Source: Sordariomycetes sp. S80-01Y (taxonomy: Eukaryota; Ascomycota; Sordariomycetes). Taken from it: a stretch of 64,000 nt of DNA. Location of the stretch: contig JAXQJY010000026.1 in assembly GCA_037042185.1 (NCBI GenBank), forward strand, positions 1,798,001 through 1,862,000. Direction: 5' to 3'. The notes beneath the pieces were generated by a model. It was not told the origin of the DNA, made no database searches, and saw only the letters and a program-made list of their open reading frames with translations. The first letter of the stretch is position 1; each line of letters starts with the position of its first letter. Below, piece after piece: positions 9,818 to 21,800 of the stretch. The position numbers and the translations under genes are program-made.

Positions 9818-11122
9818 ATGAGCGACCTTGAGATGGAGGCGCGCCGGCCGCCAGTTGTTTTCTCCTTATTTCAGAAGCTCAGACTTCTGGGTGCCTTCGT
9901 CGGAATGGGTAAGCACTGGTGCACGACCCGTAACTCAATGGTCTGTTGACTTCATGTAGGCGGTTCGATGCTGTACGGCGCAATTACCGGGCTCTTCCGC
10001 GATAGACAAGCCGCGCCTTCGTACAAAAGACATATGCTGCTGGAAACCATTAAAGCCGTACGTGAAGACTGTCCACCGAAGACTGTCCACCTTAGCTTGA
10101 CCGAGTGCTTACCCTGTATCTCAGTTGACAGGCAACCTTGACGCGCTGCAAATGCAGTACACTGCTCCAACTTACGATCAGGTCTATCGAGACTTTTGTA
10201 AGCAGCACTCTGTCGAGCCTGACTTTGTCGCCAAGAATTCAGAGACTATCGGCTTTTGGGTAGGCTTGAGAACTGCTAAGCATGTTATCATGCATTTTCA
10301 CGGTTCGTCATAATCTTCAATTTGAGAGAGCTGAGCTGACTCTCACCAGGGGGGGCCTTCGCTCTGGACATCACACCCGAGCATCTCCAGTTCTGGCACA
10401 GAATTCAACAAGAGCTCTCAGATTCCAGCATAGATGTATCCTTCTTCTTTCCTGTCTACACACTAGTTCCACACAAGAGGTACCCAACTCAATTCAACCA
10501 GGCTGTGGAGGCGTTGCGTTACCTCGTCCAAGACGAAGGCCGCAAGCCAGAGGACATCACCATTTCGGGCGACTCGGCAGGTGCGAATCTCTGTGCTGCC
10601 ATCATATCCCACGTGTCAAATCCTTCCGCCGAAGTCCCCAGGTTGGAGCTCGGGGGTAAGTTGGGTGGCATGATCCATCTTTCTCCCTGGTTGTCTTTCG
10701 ATACCACCTGGGCGAGCATGACATACAACGCCCACAAAGACATTGACACTCCAGATGTTCTCAAGTACTGGTCCGATCTTTATCTCGGAGGAAGAGCACC
10801 GGACAACTACAGTGAGCCTGCCCTCGCGCCTGCGGAGTGGTGGAAGGATGCCGGCGTTGGGAGTACTTTGGTGGCTGTTGGCGAGCATGAGATGTTCTTC
10901 GATGGAACCAAGGCCTGGGCAGAGTCTTTCAAGGTATGTCGGTGCAGCAGCGTTAAGCACAAGGGTTACTGATCAAGTTAGGCTGCCGGTAATGACACGA
11001 AGTTGGCGGTTGCGAAGGGGGAGTTCCACATTGAGCCGTTTATCATGGCGAAGTTTGGGGACGAAACGGAGACGGGTGTTGAAAGGGATATCAAGGCTTG
11101 GTTGAAGGAGAGACTCGGATGA
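9818..11122 (+). CDS. Alpha/beta hydrolase (HSL/esterase-lipase family)
   Basis: Five exons (9818-9908, 9960-10057, 10125-10302, 10350-10933, 10982-11122) give 363 residues with all splice phases consistent. The introns are 47-67 nt. A hydrophobic stretch near residues 23-45 may be a membrane anchor. The oxyanion motif is H122-G-G-A-F, the nucleophile is S198 in SGDSAGANL, the acid is E303 or D307 in EHEMFFD, and H333 lies in FHIEPF. This is the layout of the hormone-sensitive-lipase/alpha-beta hydrolase fold-3 family, common as esterases or lactonases. The HGGAF form differs from the usual HGGGF. It is the closest gene upstream of the NRPS, though 4.3 kb away, and could process or hydrolyse its product; this is inference. 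Confidence 0.85.
10064..10091 (+). repeat. 14-bp tandem duplication inside an intron
   Basis: The 14-mer gaagactgtccacc occurs twice head to tail (10064-10077 and 10078-10091) within intron 2 of the alpha/beta hydrolase gene. The copies are identical, so the duplication is probably recent. It lies outside the splice signals. Confidence 0.9.
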
Positions 11123-14100
11123 TTCGTAACTCATTCCTTGGTCAAGGTGGAATGCAGTTATTCATGACAGCTTTTGTGATTTCGTCGGCAGGACTCTATG
11201 GGCACTTCCTAGGGTATTATACAAAATTGCAGAAGAGTGAAAGCATCGAGGTTCCGTTCACAAATAAGCTTTTGCGCGTCAGAAATGGGATATAGGGGGT
11301 TTATGGTTGGCAAACAGCCTTCTTGTCACCAGCTCGTATGTGGTGGGATAACAAACAAGCCACGAAGTTGTCTGGAGGTGTACATCATGTCTGGATGTCT
11401 CAGAATGGAACTTTGACGAGGGACTTCAGTTGCGGATTCCAAAATTCTGATGAACTCGAGTGTCTGGTTGGACGTGCGAGCGCACAGACAGTTCCCAGCG
11501 CCTCGGTCGCCGCGGAATCGTTGGTGATCATATCATACAGCATTCAGACCGCCCGTCCCGGCCACGCTTGGAGCTTTAGAAGTTGCTTGGATCGTCCAAT
11601 TGCCTCGACGCGGGACCTGCGAAAGCGAGACCTGAATGCCTTCACGAATCCTAGGTACTGATGGTGGCTCAGGCCGACATCCAGTGCAGCCTTTCGCAAC
11701 GTTGGCTGACCGACAGTGCGTCAACTTGCGAGTTGTGATGCTCTCCCTGGGGGGCTAGACTCGGTTCGACAGCGTCTTCGAACGGGCGCTGCAAGGAACA
11801 TTAGCTCCTCAGACTGAGTTATTCAAAGCCCAGTGCCGGTTGGTTGGGCACGGATGAGACGCAACCGTGCGCCGCCAACGACACAGCCGACAAACGTCGA
11901 TGCGAAAACTTCGGTCGGAAAGCTTGGAGGAGAGCCAGCGAGATGTGCCGACGAGGCTTCCATGTAAGTTTGGGCGGGTAGCTCTGAACCAGCAGCGATC
12001 GTCACGTCGCGAAATCCCCAGCCAGCATCGAGCTCTTATCTCAAACGCGACTCCGTGCAGCCCTCCGCCCGTCCCGCCACGGGAGACTCTCTGCCGCGCC
12101 AATATTCTTTCGAAACGGCAAAGGATGAAATGTTTAGGTCAGGAAAGGGACGGAGCGGTGGAGGCAGCGGGAGCCGTGGAAGGATTTGGGGGTGGGTGCT
12201 GCTGTATTACTCAAGGCCGGAATCCTATCGGTATGTCGGGCGCGAGGCGATCACTGATGCGCGCGCGCGGCTGTGAATCTGCTGCGCCAGCGGTAGACGC
12301 CGCACGCGTGGCTGGCGCAGGCAAATGCCGAGAGACTTCTCTGAGATTGGAAAAGACTGTTGCTAATTATGCCAAGTCGTGATGGAGGACGCGGTCAGCT
12401 CTGTCAACTTGGCGATCGAGATGTTTTTATTTCCGGCCACGGCTCGGATCGTGACTGAGGCGGCACAGCATCGCGGATTACAACGACAGCCCTATCGGCA
12501 CGGGAGGGGGGCAGCATCCCTCGGACGGGTTCTAAGATCACTCCGAAATGCACTTCAGTCAGCTGCTGGATTCTTTTGGCGCCGAATGAGGACATCGTGA
12601 GGTTGCCGATCAGGGTCTTTCCCATGCTTTCTCGTAAGCCCCTGAGGTCCGCTGCAACGCGGGAACGGGAGGACACGAGGTGAGGATCAGGGTCTTCGAC
12701 CATGCTGTGGCTTGCAGGAAGAAATGGCAGAAGTGCTTAGTAGCTTGATGCTTCACTGAGCTGTGGTTTCGGAAAGTTGATCTTGGAGCTTATCTCGATT
12801 CGTGAAGAGCCTTGGTCGCACAGCGGTCACTTCCCGGAGAGGGATCGATAAGCGCGGTTACTAACCTGCCATACCCCCAAACTACTGAAGATACAGACAT
12901 ACGCGCTGCGATGGCTCCGTAGAACGAAAAGGCCTTCTTCACGTTGCTCTTCCAATCTTCTTGGAGAGGCGGCCGACAGTGTAGATCACGGTCAGCCCAC
13001 GCCGGCCTTGGTCCACGAGCAAGACTTTTACCGACCAACTAATGGTCGACTAATGTGCCTTGCATCTATCCCAGTCCATCAATCAAGGGCCTAATTACAG
13101 CTATTCCGTACCAAAAGCTCGTACCGACCCAGGACCCCACAGGAACCTTCTCCGCTGGCCGCGCTCCCACGGACCTCTCGATCAACACTGCCTAATCAGG
13201 CAATTAGACGTCCCGGGTAGTGGGGCGCAACGCAAGGCTGGGGCCGAAGCCACGATGCACCTTGACGTGTCTTGGCCATGCTGCTGTTGCAGCTGGAGTC
13301 TGGGCGCCTGGGATCTGCAAACATGTTTCAGAGGCAGCCAAGGGCCTCAGAGATGATACGGAAAATTCCAGCTGGTTTTGTGAAGATCCCCACCGCGCAG
13401 GTGACGGAGAGTTGACGATGAGAAGTTAAGGTTTGGGATGCCATGGGTTGCCCCGGTCTTGATGGATCCTCCAGATGGCAGCCACCTACCCTGTAGAAAC
13501 ATGACATTCTTCACGTCGTTCGCGTAGCAAGGGCTTTCTGTCGTAAAACCATAGAAAGGGGTGTTTTCTCCCTGAAGACCGAAAGTGTCTTTACAGTGGG
13601 AATTGCGGGTTTGGTGGAAAGAGGTTTCTCACCCTTAATACTTGGTACCTTTGGTGACCTTCCTGCGGCCAACCCGCACAAACTTCGTCACCATAGCAGA
13701 CGATGCAATCCCGATAGATTTCCCGAAAACCACACAGGGACCTAACATCACGTCGATTTGTTGAAATAGTATTCGGATCGACAGCTGGCGGTAGTAAGGC
13801 AAGCTTGACTGCCGCGTGAGAGCTCCCACAACCCTGTTGAACTGTTTCAATTCGGGCACCCTAAGGCGAGAGGCCACGACGACATCAGACAGGTCATTGT
13901 GGTCTTCTAACTTGGGGTCTTGGTCTGTTTCCCAGATTGGATCCCCTGTGTTGCGCAGCACAAGTCGATCCAGGTTGCATCCATGCACCTGTAGGGCCCA
14001 CGCCTGTAAGCCGCCCAGGGGCAGGGAGATGCATGCCGTGATCCGGCTGGATATGGGGTTGTGGATATCACGTCTCGCTGAGAAACCATGGGCATGTATG

Positions 14101-14680
14101 TCCGTTCATCGCTCGTGATCACTGCACAACTTCTCCGGGTCTGAGATCGTGCTGACTGAAGTTTTGTAAACTAAGAAGTGGGAGATTGGAACGAGAGTTG
14201 CACGCGCCCATTTAACAGTGCCTTTCCTCTCCCAGCGCCGTTGGGATCCCGAGGCCGTCTAAGTGATTCAAGTTGCAAGACTCAAATTACTGTCCAAATG
14301 GGAATTATTCGACTGATGATGTCACTGAAGATGCCCTGGAGACTCTGGAGGATCGTGGTGGTATGTCGCAGACGCCCACAACGGGCCTAGCGTGGGAGCC
14401 GAGCCCCTGGGCGGAATCAGCGCTATCGCAGCCCTGTGTGCGCTGTGGGGGATTTCCACCCGCTAATTGCCCGCTGGCTGTGGCTGATCGTGAAAAGAGC
14501 AGCCAATCAAGAGGCGGCACTCACAGCACCATCCGGGCCCGAAGCTCCCACGGGTTTCCAACCTCACTCACCTCGATCCTCTTTCGCTCAGACCCCACCC
14601 TGTCATCGCGGATCTCTCTAGTCGATAGACGCGCTGTGCTCCTTTCCAACAGATCCCACGCGCAGTCCGACTGAAGTTGA

Positions 14681-14704
14681 TGCTGCCAATGCTGCCAATG
14701 CTGC
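14681..14704 (+). repeat. Short 9-bp tandem repeat
   Basis: A 9-bp unit (tgctgccaa) repeats twice and then partially. It is a simple repeat in non-coding DNA with no visible function. Confidence 0.7.
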
Positions 14705-14876
14705 TCACCGCGCCCGTCGCCCGCCACGTGCCGTGAGACTCTTCACAACTGTGCAGGTAGAGGCCTCGCTCGAGGATCGCCCTCCGAATGGCACGTCCCG
14801 CGGCTCCCAAATAGTCGCGTGGCGCACCACCGCGTTTCTGACTGTCCTGGCGATCCTACTTCCGTCATACTGCGGC

Positions 14877-14892
14877 CGGTACCAGTGTACCG
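14877..14892. promoter_or_regulatory. Perfect CGG-N10-CCG palindrome, candidate Zn2Cys6 binding site
   Basis: The arms CGGTAC and GTACCG are perfect inverted repeats around a 4-base centre (CAGT), so the CGG triplets face each other over 10 bases. Everted or inverted CGG triplets at fixed spacing are the classic recognition pattern of dimeric fungal Zn2Cys6 factors, and Put3 uses N10. It lies about 550 bp before the NRPS ATG. Its role as an operator of the NRPS is inference, and no matching regulator gene lies in the window. Confidence 0.4.
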
Positions 14893-14990
14893 CATCCACA
14901 CCACACCACCAGCTCGCGCCTCAACCGCGCGCAGGCGTGACAGCGGCACAGCTCAGCCTTACCTCCAGCCCCTGCGCGAGTCGCTCTGCC

Positions 14991-15004
14991 CTCTCTCTCT
15001 CTCT
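14991..15004 (+). repeat. (CT)7 run in the NRPS upstream region
   Basis: Seven CT dinucleotides lie within a pyrimidine-rich tract about 440 bp before the NRPS ATG. CT-rich tracts are common in fungal promoters. A TATA-like sequence (gtataa, 15342-15347) lies about 100 bp before the ATG. Confidence 0.45.
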
Positions 15005-15444
15005 CACACCCCGTGGCCGGATTCAGTCGGATCCCGGTCGTCTCACGCAGCCATGTTACTATGCTGGGCTGGCTAGGCTCCCGGGACCCTGGCTTCCTCA
15101 GCAAGTCACTGAGGAGCTTCCCGCGCCAGACGGATCCACAGCTGATCGAGATTCTTAGATATCTAGCAAATGTACCGGATTTCATGTTGAATGCAGCTGT
15201 TGATCTCACCTTTGACCATTGTCAAGTAACTTCTGGAGCTTCTCGATAGTTCAAGCTCCCAGAACGAGCTCGATTTGCAACTCTCGCCTACTCTTGTTGG
15301 AGTTACGATACCCCGTTTCCTTCGGATACCCGCCACCTGTTGTATAACAGCGATTTGGATGAGCTGCTCGTCTCATACCGATTCCACACGTATCGATATT
15401 CTACAAAACCCCTGCCTCACGATACCGACGAGAACGAGAACAAG

Positions 15445-18400
15445 ATGGAACGACACGCGACGAAGCCCGAGACGCTGCCTCTCACCGGCAGTGCTATTGA
15501 CCCCGTCCAGCAGTCACTCGAATGGAACAGCGAGTTCCCTGAAATTGTCGATGCCACCGTGCATCAGTTAATTGAGCTTCAAGCTGAGAAGCGGCCAAAC
15601 GCCACGGCCATCCGCGCCTGGGACCGCGAGCTCACCTACAGCCAGCTTAATCAAGCTGCCAATAGATTAGCAAACTACCTGGTCAGCCACCACCAGGTCG
15701 GTCTGGAGGAGATCGTGCATGTTTGCTTCGAAAAGACGGTCTGGTACTTTGTGGCCATACTAGCCATCAACAAGGCTGGAGCCGTATGGGCTCCCCTTGA
15801 CCCTTCACACCCCCCTCAGCGCAGCCAGCAGGTCGTCTCACAGACCCAGGCGCGCATCATCCTCACCTCACCCAGCAACGCCGAGCTGTGCTCCAGCCTC
15901 GTCCAGACGGTAGTCGAAGTCACGCCGAGGCTCGATGCGCAGCTATCACGAGATGCCTCAACCAGCGAACTCGGTCCGGACTCTGGCGTCGGCCCACGAA
16001 ACGCAGCATACATCCTCTTCACATCAGGCAGCACCGGCACGCCAAAGGGCTTCGTAATGGAGCACGGCTCCGTGTGCACCTCACAAACCGCCATTGGGCG
16101 ACGACTAGGCCTTCATTCCGACATCCGTATTCTTCAGTTCGCGACATTTGTCTTCGATCTCTCAATTGGTGAAATCATTGGGCCCTTGATCTTTGGTTCC
16201 ACGCTGTGCGTGCCCTCGGACGAGACCCGCATGAACGCTCTGCCACAGTACATCCACGAACAGTCCATTAATTGGGCGTATCTGACGCCCGCCTTTACCC
16301 GAACACTCAACCCAGACGATTTCCCTGGTCTCGAACTGCTGCTGCTGGCCGGCGAAGCAGTTGGCAGGGACGTGCTCGAGACTTGGTTCGGAAAGGTGAG
16401 GTTGATCAACGGCTGGGGACCAGCCGAGACCTGCTGCTTCTCGACTCTGCACGAGTGGAAGTCCGCGGATGAGAGCCCCTTGACAGTGGGAAGCCCGGTC
16501 GGTGGTCTGTGTTGGATTGTTGATCCGGAAGACCCCCAGAAGCTGGCGCCCATTGGGGCGGAGGGAGAAGTAATGATCCAGGGTCCCACGATTATCCGCG
16601 AATACCTCGCAGACAAGGAGAAGACGGCCAAATCGACGGTTCTGTCTCTGCCAGACTGGGCCCCCGAGTCCGACTCCCCATACTACAACCGGTTCTACAA
16701 GTCCGGCGACTTGGCGACGTACAACGAGGATGGTACAATCAAGTTCGCCAGTCGAAAGGATACCCAGGTCAAGATTCGAGGTCTACGCGTGGAGTTGGGA
16801 GAGGTCGAGCACCACGTGCGGGTGATGCTCAAGGGCGTTCGTCAGGTCGTGGTGGATGTGCTGAAGACTGAGACGGGCGCCAACCTGGTGGCCTACTTTT
16901 GCGACAGCGAGGACACCCGGCCAAGCGCTACGATGTACGACGCGACGAATGAGGACAACGAGATTTTCCTTCCTATGGGTGCCGACTTGCAGAAGAAGGT
17001 CACAACCCTGGTGAATGAGCTCAGCGCCGTGCTCCCTCACTACATGCTCCCTACGCTCTTCATCCCCTGCAGATACATGCCTCTTATTACCTCGACAAAG
17101 GTAGACCGCAAGGGCCTCCAGGCCAAGACCGCCGAACTGGACCAGGAAGCCCTCTCCTCCTACGCTCTCCAATCTGGAGACAAATCACCGCCCGAGACGC
17201 CCATGGAATGGCGTCTTCAGAAGATCTGGGCTGAGATCCTCAAGCTGCCGGCTGATTCGATCGGCCGCGACGACAACTTTGTCCGATTCGGCGGTGACTC
17301 GATTGCTGGTATCCGTCTCGTCAACACCGCGCGTGCCGAGGGAATCCTGCTCCAGGTCAAGAAGATATTCGAAGACCCGCGCTTGTCGGGCATGGCTGCC
17401 ACTGCTGTTGAGCTCGACGCCGCGGATGCCGTTGCTGATGGGGAGATAACTCCCTTCAGCCTCATTTCCGAGCCTCTGCGGACATTGGTCTACAGCGAAG
17501 CTGCGCAGCAGTGCGGCCTCGGCAGCGACGCCGTCATTGAAGATGCGTACCCGTGCAGCCCTCTCCAGGAGGGTCTGATGGCGCTGGCGATGAAGAACCC
17601 GGGCTCGTACATTGCCAAGTGGATATACAAGCTGCAGCCCGGGACCGATCCGGCTCGCTTCAAGGCTGCGTGGGAGAAGACGATTGAGGTTTGCACGAAC
17701 TTGCGAACGAGGATTGTCCACTTGCAGGGCTCGACGACGCAGATCGTCATTGAGAATGATTATTCTTGGGAGCCTACGGAGGGCATGAATCTGCAGCAGT
17801 TCGTCAAGTCGACCGAGTCGATTACTATGGGCTACGGCTCGCGCCTCAACCGCCACGCTCTCGTGCAGTCCGAAGGTGCCACATACTTCATCTGGGTCGG
17901 ACACCACACTGTATATGATGGCTGGACCATCAGATTGATGCTTGGAATGATGCAGGATTTCTACGAAGATACCAAGACCGTCAGCCTCGACCCGTACCCC
18001 GGGTTTGTCAAGTACGTTGCCAACCTTGACAACGACGAAATGGCCGACTACTGGAAGAATCAGCTGCAAGGCGCCAACCGAGCTGCCTTCCCACCCAACC
18101 CTCGCCCGTCCGATGAAGCCGACCCCAACGAACTCACCAAGTCGTTTAGCGCTAAGATCCCCTTCCCCGATCTCAAGGATAACTCCGTGACGAAGGCGAC
18201 GGTTCTGCGAGGTGCGTGGGCCATGCTCATCTCGCGCTATTCGGACACCGAAGACGTGACCTTTGGGTCTACGACCTCTGGTCGTCAAGCGCCGGTGAAC
18301 GGTCTCGAGACGATGCCCGGTCCAGTCATCGCCACGGTGCCGGTCCGGATAAGGGTCGACCAGGAGGACTCTGCCCTGAGCTTCTTGTTGAACGTGCAGG

Positions 18401-18813
18401 ATCAAGCTCTGGATATGGTGGCCTACGAGCAGTATGGTCTGCAAAACATTGCAAAGGTGTCTGCAGATGCTCGCGATGCTATTAACTTCAGCAGCTTGCT
18501 GGTTCTTCAGCCGATGAAATACCTGTCAGGAATGGCAGAAGAGCTGGTTCAGCAGAGCGGCGTGGATGGAGAGCCCATCGAGGAGCTACCTGAGGGCTAC
18601 TTTAACTATCCTCTTGTCGCTCAAGCTTATGTCTACGACGACTACATCAACCTTGTGTTCACCTACAAGTCCGATGTCCTGACGGAAACCGCCTTGATCG
18701 CCCTGAGCAGCCAATACGACAACATCGTGCAGCAGCTGCTTGTGGAGCGTGAGGCTCCTCTCAAGTCTATCACCATGGCCGGATCGTTCGACATGGATAA
18801 AGCTATTGAATTC
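15445..18813 (+). other. NRPS module 1: A1-T1-C1 (initiation)
   Basis: Residues 1-1123. A short leader of about 40 residues precedes A1, and there is no condensation domain before it, so a free amino acid is loaded. The carrier serine is S619. The C1 active site is HHTVYDG at 820-826. Pocket residues by alignment to GrsA: D-L-G-Y-L-A-G-C-F-K (group a). Confidence 0.85.
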
Positions 18814-21800
18814 AACCCGGAGGCCCCGCACGCGGTTGATACTTGCGTTCACACCTTGATCGAGAAGCAGGCCGCCCTACGACCCGAGGCCCCTGCCATT
18901 GTTGGCTGGGACCAGGAATTCAACTATGGTGATTTGAACGCCGCGGCGAACCGTCTATCACACTACATCATCAAGAACTTCGGTGTGAAGACCGGTGATC
19001 TTGTCCATGTGTGCTTCGAGAAATCGGCATGGCATTTCGTCGCTATCCTGGCTATTATGAAGGCCGGTGCCGCTTGGGTTCCGTTAGATCCAGGCCACCC
19101 GGCTCAACGACAGGAGCAGGTCGTGAAGCAGACTGGTGCAAAGTTGGCCCTGTCATCGAAGCTACATGGTGTTGTCTGCGAGGGTTTCCTGCCTTCTGTA
19201 TTGGAGGTGACCCCGGATCTCGACCGCAAGCTGGCGGAGCACTACCCTGAGACCAGCAAGCACACCCCTCAGACCGGTGTGTCTCCGTCCGACGCAGCGT
19301 ACGTCCTCTTCACTTCCGGATCCACGGGTACACCCAAGGGTCTGGTTATGGAGCATGGTAGCGTGTGCAGCAGTCAGACTGCCATTGGCAAGAGGCTGCG
19401 AATCACGCCCGAGGTACGCATGCTTCAGTTCGCCGCCTTCGTGTTCGACTTGTCGATTGGTGAGATCTTCGGGCCTCTGATCCATGGTGGTTCGGTCGTT
19501 ATTCCTTCAGATGAGACCCGCATGAATGGAATCAAAGAATTCATCAACGAGAAGAAGGTTACGTGGTCCTATCTCACGCCTTCATTCGCGCGTACCCTGT
19601 CCCCGTCTGACGTGCCGACCCTGGAGCTCCTGTTGTTCGCTGGAGAGGCTGTGCCTCACGATGTGTTCAACAAGTGGTTCAGTTCAGTCCGTCTTATCAA
19701 CGGCTGGGGGCCTGCAGAGACCTGCTGCTTCTCGACCCTCCATGAGTGGCAGAGCGCTGATGAGTCGCCCTTGAACATCGGCAGACCCGTTGGCGCTTAC
19801 TGCTGGATCGTTGATCCCAACGACCCTCAGAAGCTCGCTCCTGTCGGGACTCACGGTGAGGTCATGCTTCAAGGACCAACTCTGCTTCGCGAATACCTTG
19901 CCGACCCCGAGAAGACGAACGCTGCCTCCGTCACATCACTTCCCGAGTGGACACCCCGGCGCCACGAATTCAAGCGCTTCTTCAAGTCCGGCGATCTCTG
20001 TTCTTACAATACCGACGGAACCATCGAGTTTTCCTCCCGAAAGGACACGCAGGTCAAGATTCGCGGTCTACGTGTGGAGCTCGGAGAGGTTGAGCACCAC
20101 ATCAGGGCCAAGCTTCCTGAGGCGAAGCAGGTTGCAGTTGATGTGTTCAGAACGGAGGCTGGTGCCAATCTGGTCACCTACTTCTGCTTCGAAGACGACA
20201 CAAAGACAGCGATTAGCTCCGAGGAACAGGTGTTCTTGCCGCTAGATACTGACCTTCAGACGAAGCTAAGCTCCATGGTCAGTGAGCTTGGCATCAGTCT
20301 GCCTCGCTACATGATTCCGACCTTGTTTATCAACTGCAAGTTCATGCCATTCATCACGTCTACCAAGCTCGATAGGAAGGGTCTTTCTGCTCGCATGAAT
20401 GCCCTCTCAAAGGAGGAACTTGCTCAGTATTCTCTCGTGAACAGCGAAAAGCGCGCCCCCGAAACCGACATGGAGAAGCGAATGCAGGTCATGTGGGCTG
20501 AGAAGCTGAACCTCGAAGTGGAGGGCATTGGCAGGGACGATAGCTTTTTGGCTATTGGCGGCGACTCCATCGCTGCCATCTATCTCGTCACTGCGCTCCG
20601 CGAGGAAGGCTTCTTGCTCACAGTCAAGGATATCTTTGACGACCCTAGATTGCACTCTGTGGCGGCTAAGTGCGAAGTTGCCGACGGTGACGCGCCTGAC
20701 TTTGCGAATGTTACGCCCTTCAGCCTTCTGGAGCCTTCCCTGAGGGACAATGTTGACGAGGCTGCGCGCAAGCAGTGCGGTCTGGCCAGTAACCAGAAGG
20801 TTGAGGACGCGTTCCCCTGCAATGCGCTTCAAGAGGGTCTCATGGCTCTGTCTCTGAAGCAGCCCGGCTCGTACATTGCGAAGTGGGTGTACCGTTTGGG
20901 CGAAAGCACCCAGCCCGAAGAGTTCAAGAAGGCCTGGGAGCAGACCGTCAAGGCGATGCCCAACCTGCGAACTAGGATGATCCAGCTTCACTCCACGACC
21001 GTTCAGGCTGTTGTTACCGACGACATTGGCTGGGACTCCACCGAGGGTTTGGACTTGCCAGGCTATCTTGAAGTGGCGAACGACATGAAGATGACCTTTG
21101 GAGACCGTCTTAGCAGATACGGTCTCGTCGAGGGAGCGGACGGCGTCTACTATTTCGTTTGGGTCGCGCACCACGCCATCTACGATGGCTGGACCATGCG
21201 ACTGATGCTTTCTACGCTCGCCGATCTTTACCAAGGCTTTGAGAGCCTCTCCTTGAAGCCTTACTCCAGCTTCATCAAATACACCTTGTCCATGGATACC
21301 AACGCCGCGAAGAAGTACTGGTCCGAGCAGCTCGATGATGCCAAGAAGGCCAGCTTCCCGCCCACGACAAAGTCTGGCTCTAAGAAGGAGAAGGTCACCC
21401 GTCTCATGCGTACGCGCATCGATTTCCCTTCGGCCACGAGCACTGCCGTGACAAAGGCCACCCTGATTCGTGCCGCCTGGGCTGTCGTGCTCGGCAGGTA
21501 TTGCAACATGGACGACATCACTTTCGGCACCACCGTGTCTGGAAGACAGGCACCCGTCCCTGACATTGGAGAAATGCCGGGTCCTATGGTAGCCACTGTC
21601 CCCGTGCGCGTGCGTCTGGACCGCAAACAGACCGTTTCTGAGTTCTTGAAGAAGATCCAAAGCCAGGCATCGGAGATGATTACTTACGAACAATTCGGCA
21701 TGCAACAAATTTCCAAGTTGAACCCCGATGCCGCCGATGCATGTGACTTCAGCAGTCTGCTGGTCATTCAACCTTTCCAGCAAATGGCTGCCGTTGGCGC

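Larger units (their letters stand above)
11123..15444 (+). other. Long gene-poor region upstream of the NRPS, 4.3 kb
   Basis: No open frame here has a recognisable domain, a plausible multi-exon model or codon use like the neighbouring genes. Short frames on both strands overlap heavily, as expected of non-coding DNA. No Zn2Cys6 regulator, transporter or tailoring enzyme is seen. The region holds the NRPS promoter, a CGG-N10-CCG palindrome, a (CT)7 run and a short TGCTGCCAA-type repeat. I see no transposon ends. Confidence 0.45.

Noticed and set aside
11867-12382. 171-residue open frame in the 4.3-kb gap
   Set aside because: Arg/Ala-rich, typical of GC-rich non-coding DNA, with no motif or splice context.
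14273-14674. 133-residue open frame upstream of the NRPS
   Set aside because: Ser/Arg/Pro-rich, no domain, overlapped by other frames on both strands; taken as chance.
15340-15444. In-frame extension of the NRPS upstream of the ATG
   Set aside because: The frame is open from 15340 but starts with TTG. The first in-frame ATG is 15445 with a good context, and the extension has no domain similarity.
17185-18444. Long antisense frames within the NRPS (for example 17185-18444 and 20407-21843, minus)
   Set aside because: They run opposite strongly conserved NRPS domains, contain no recognisable motif, and are explained by the codon bias of the sense strand.
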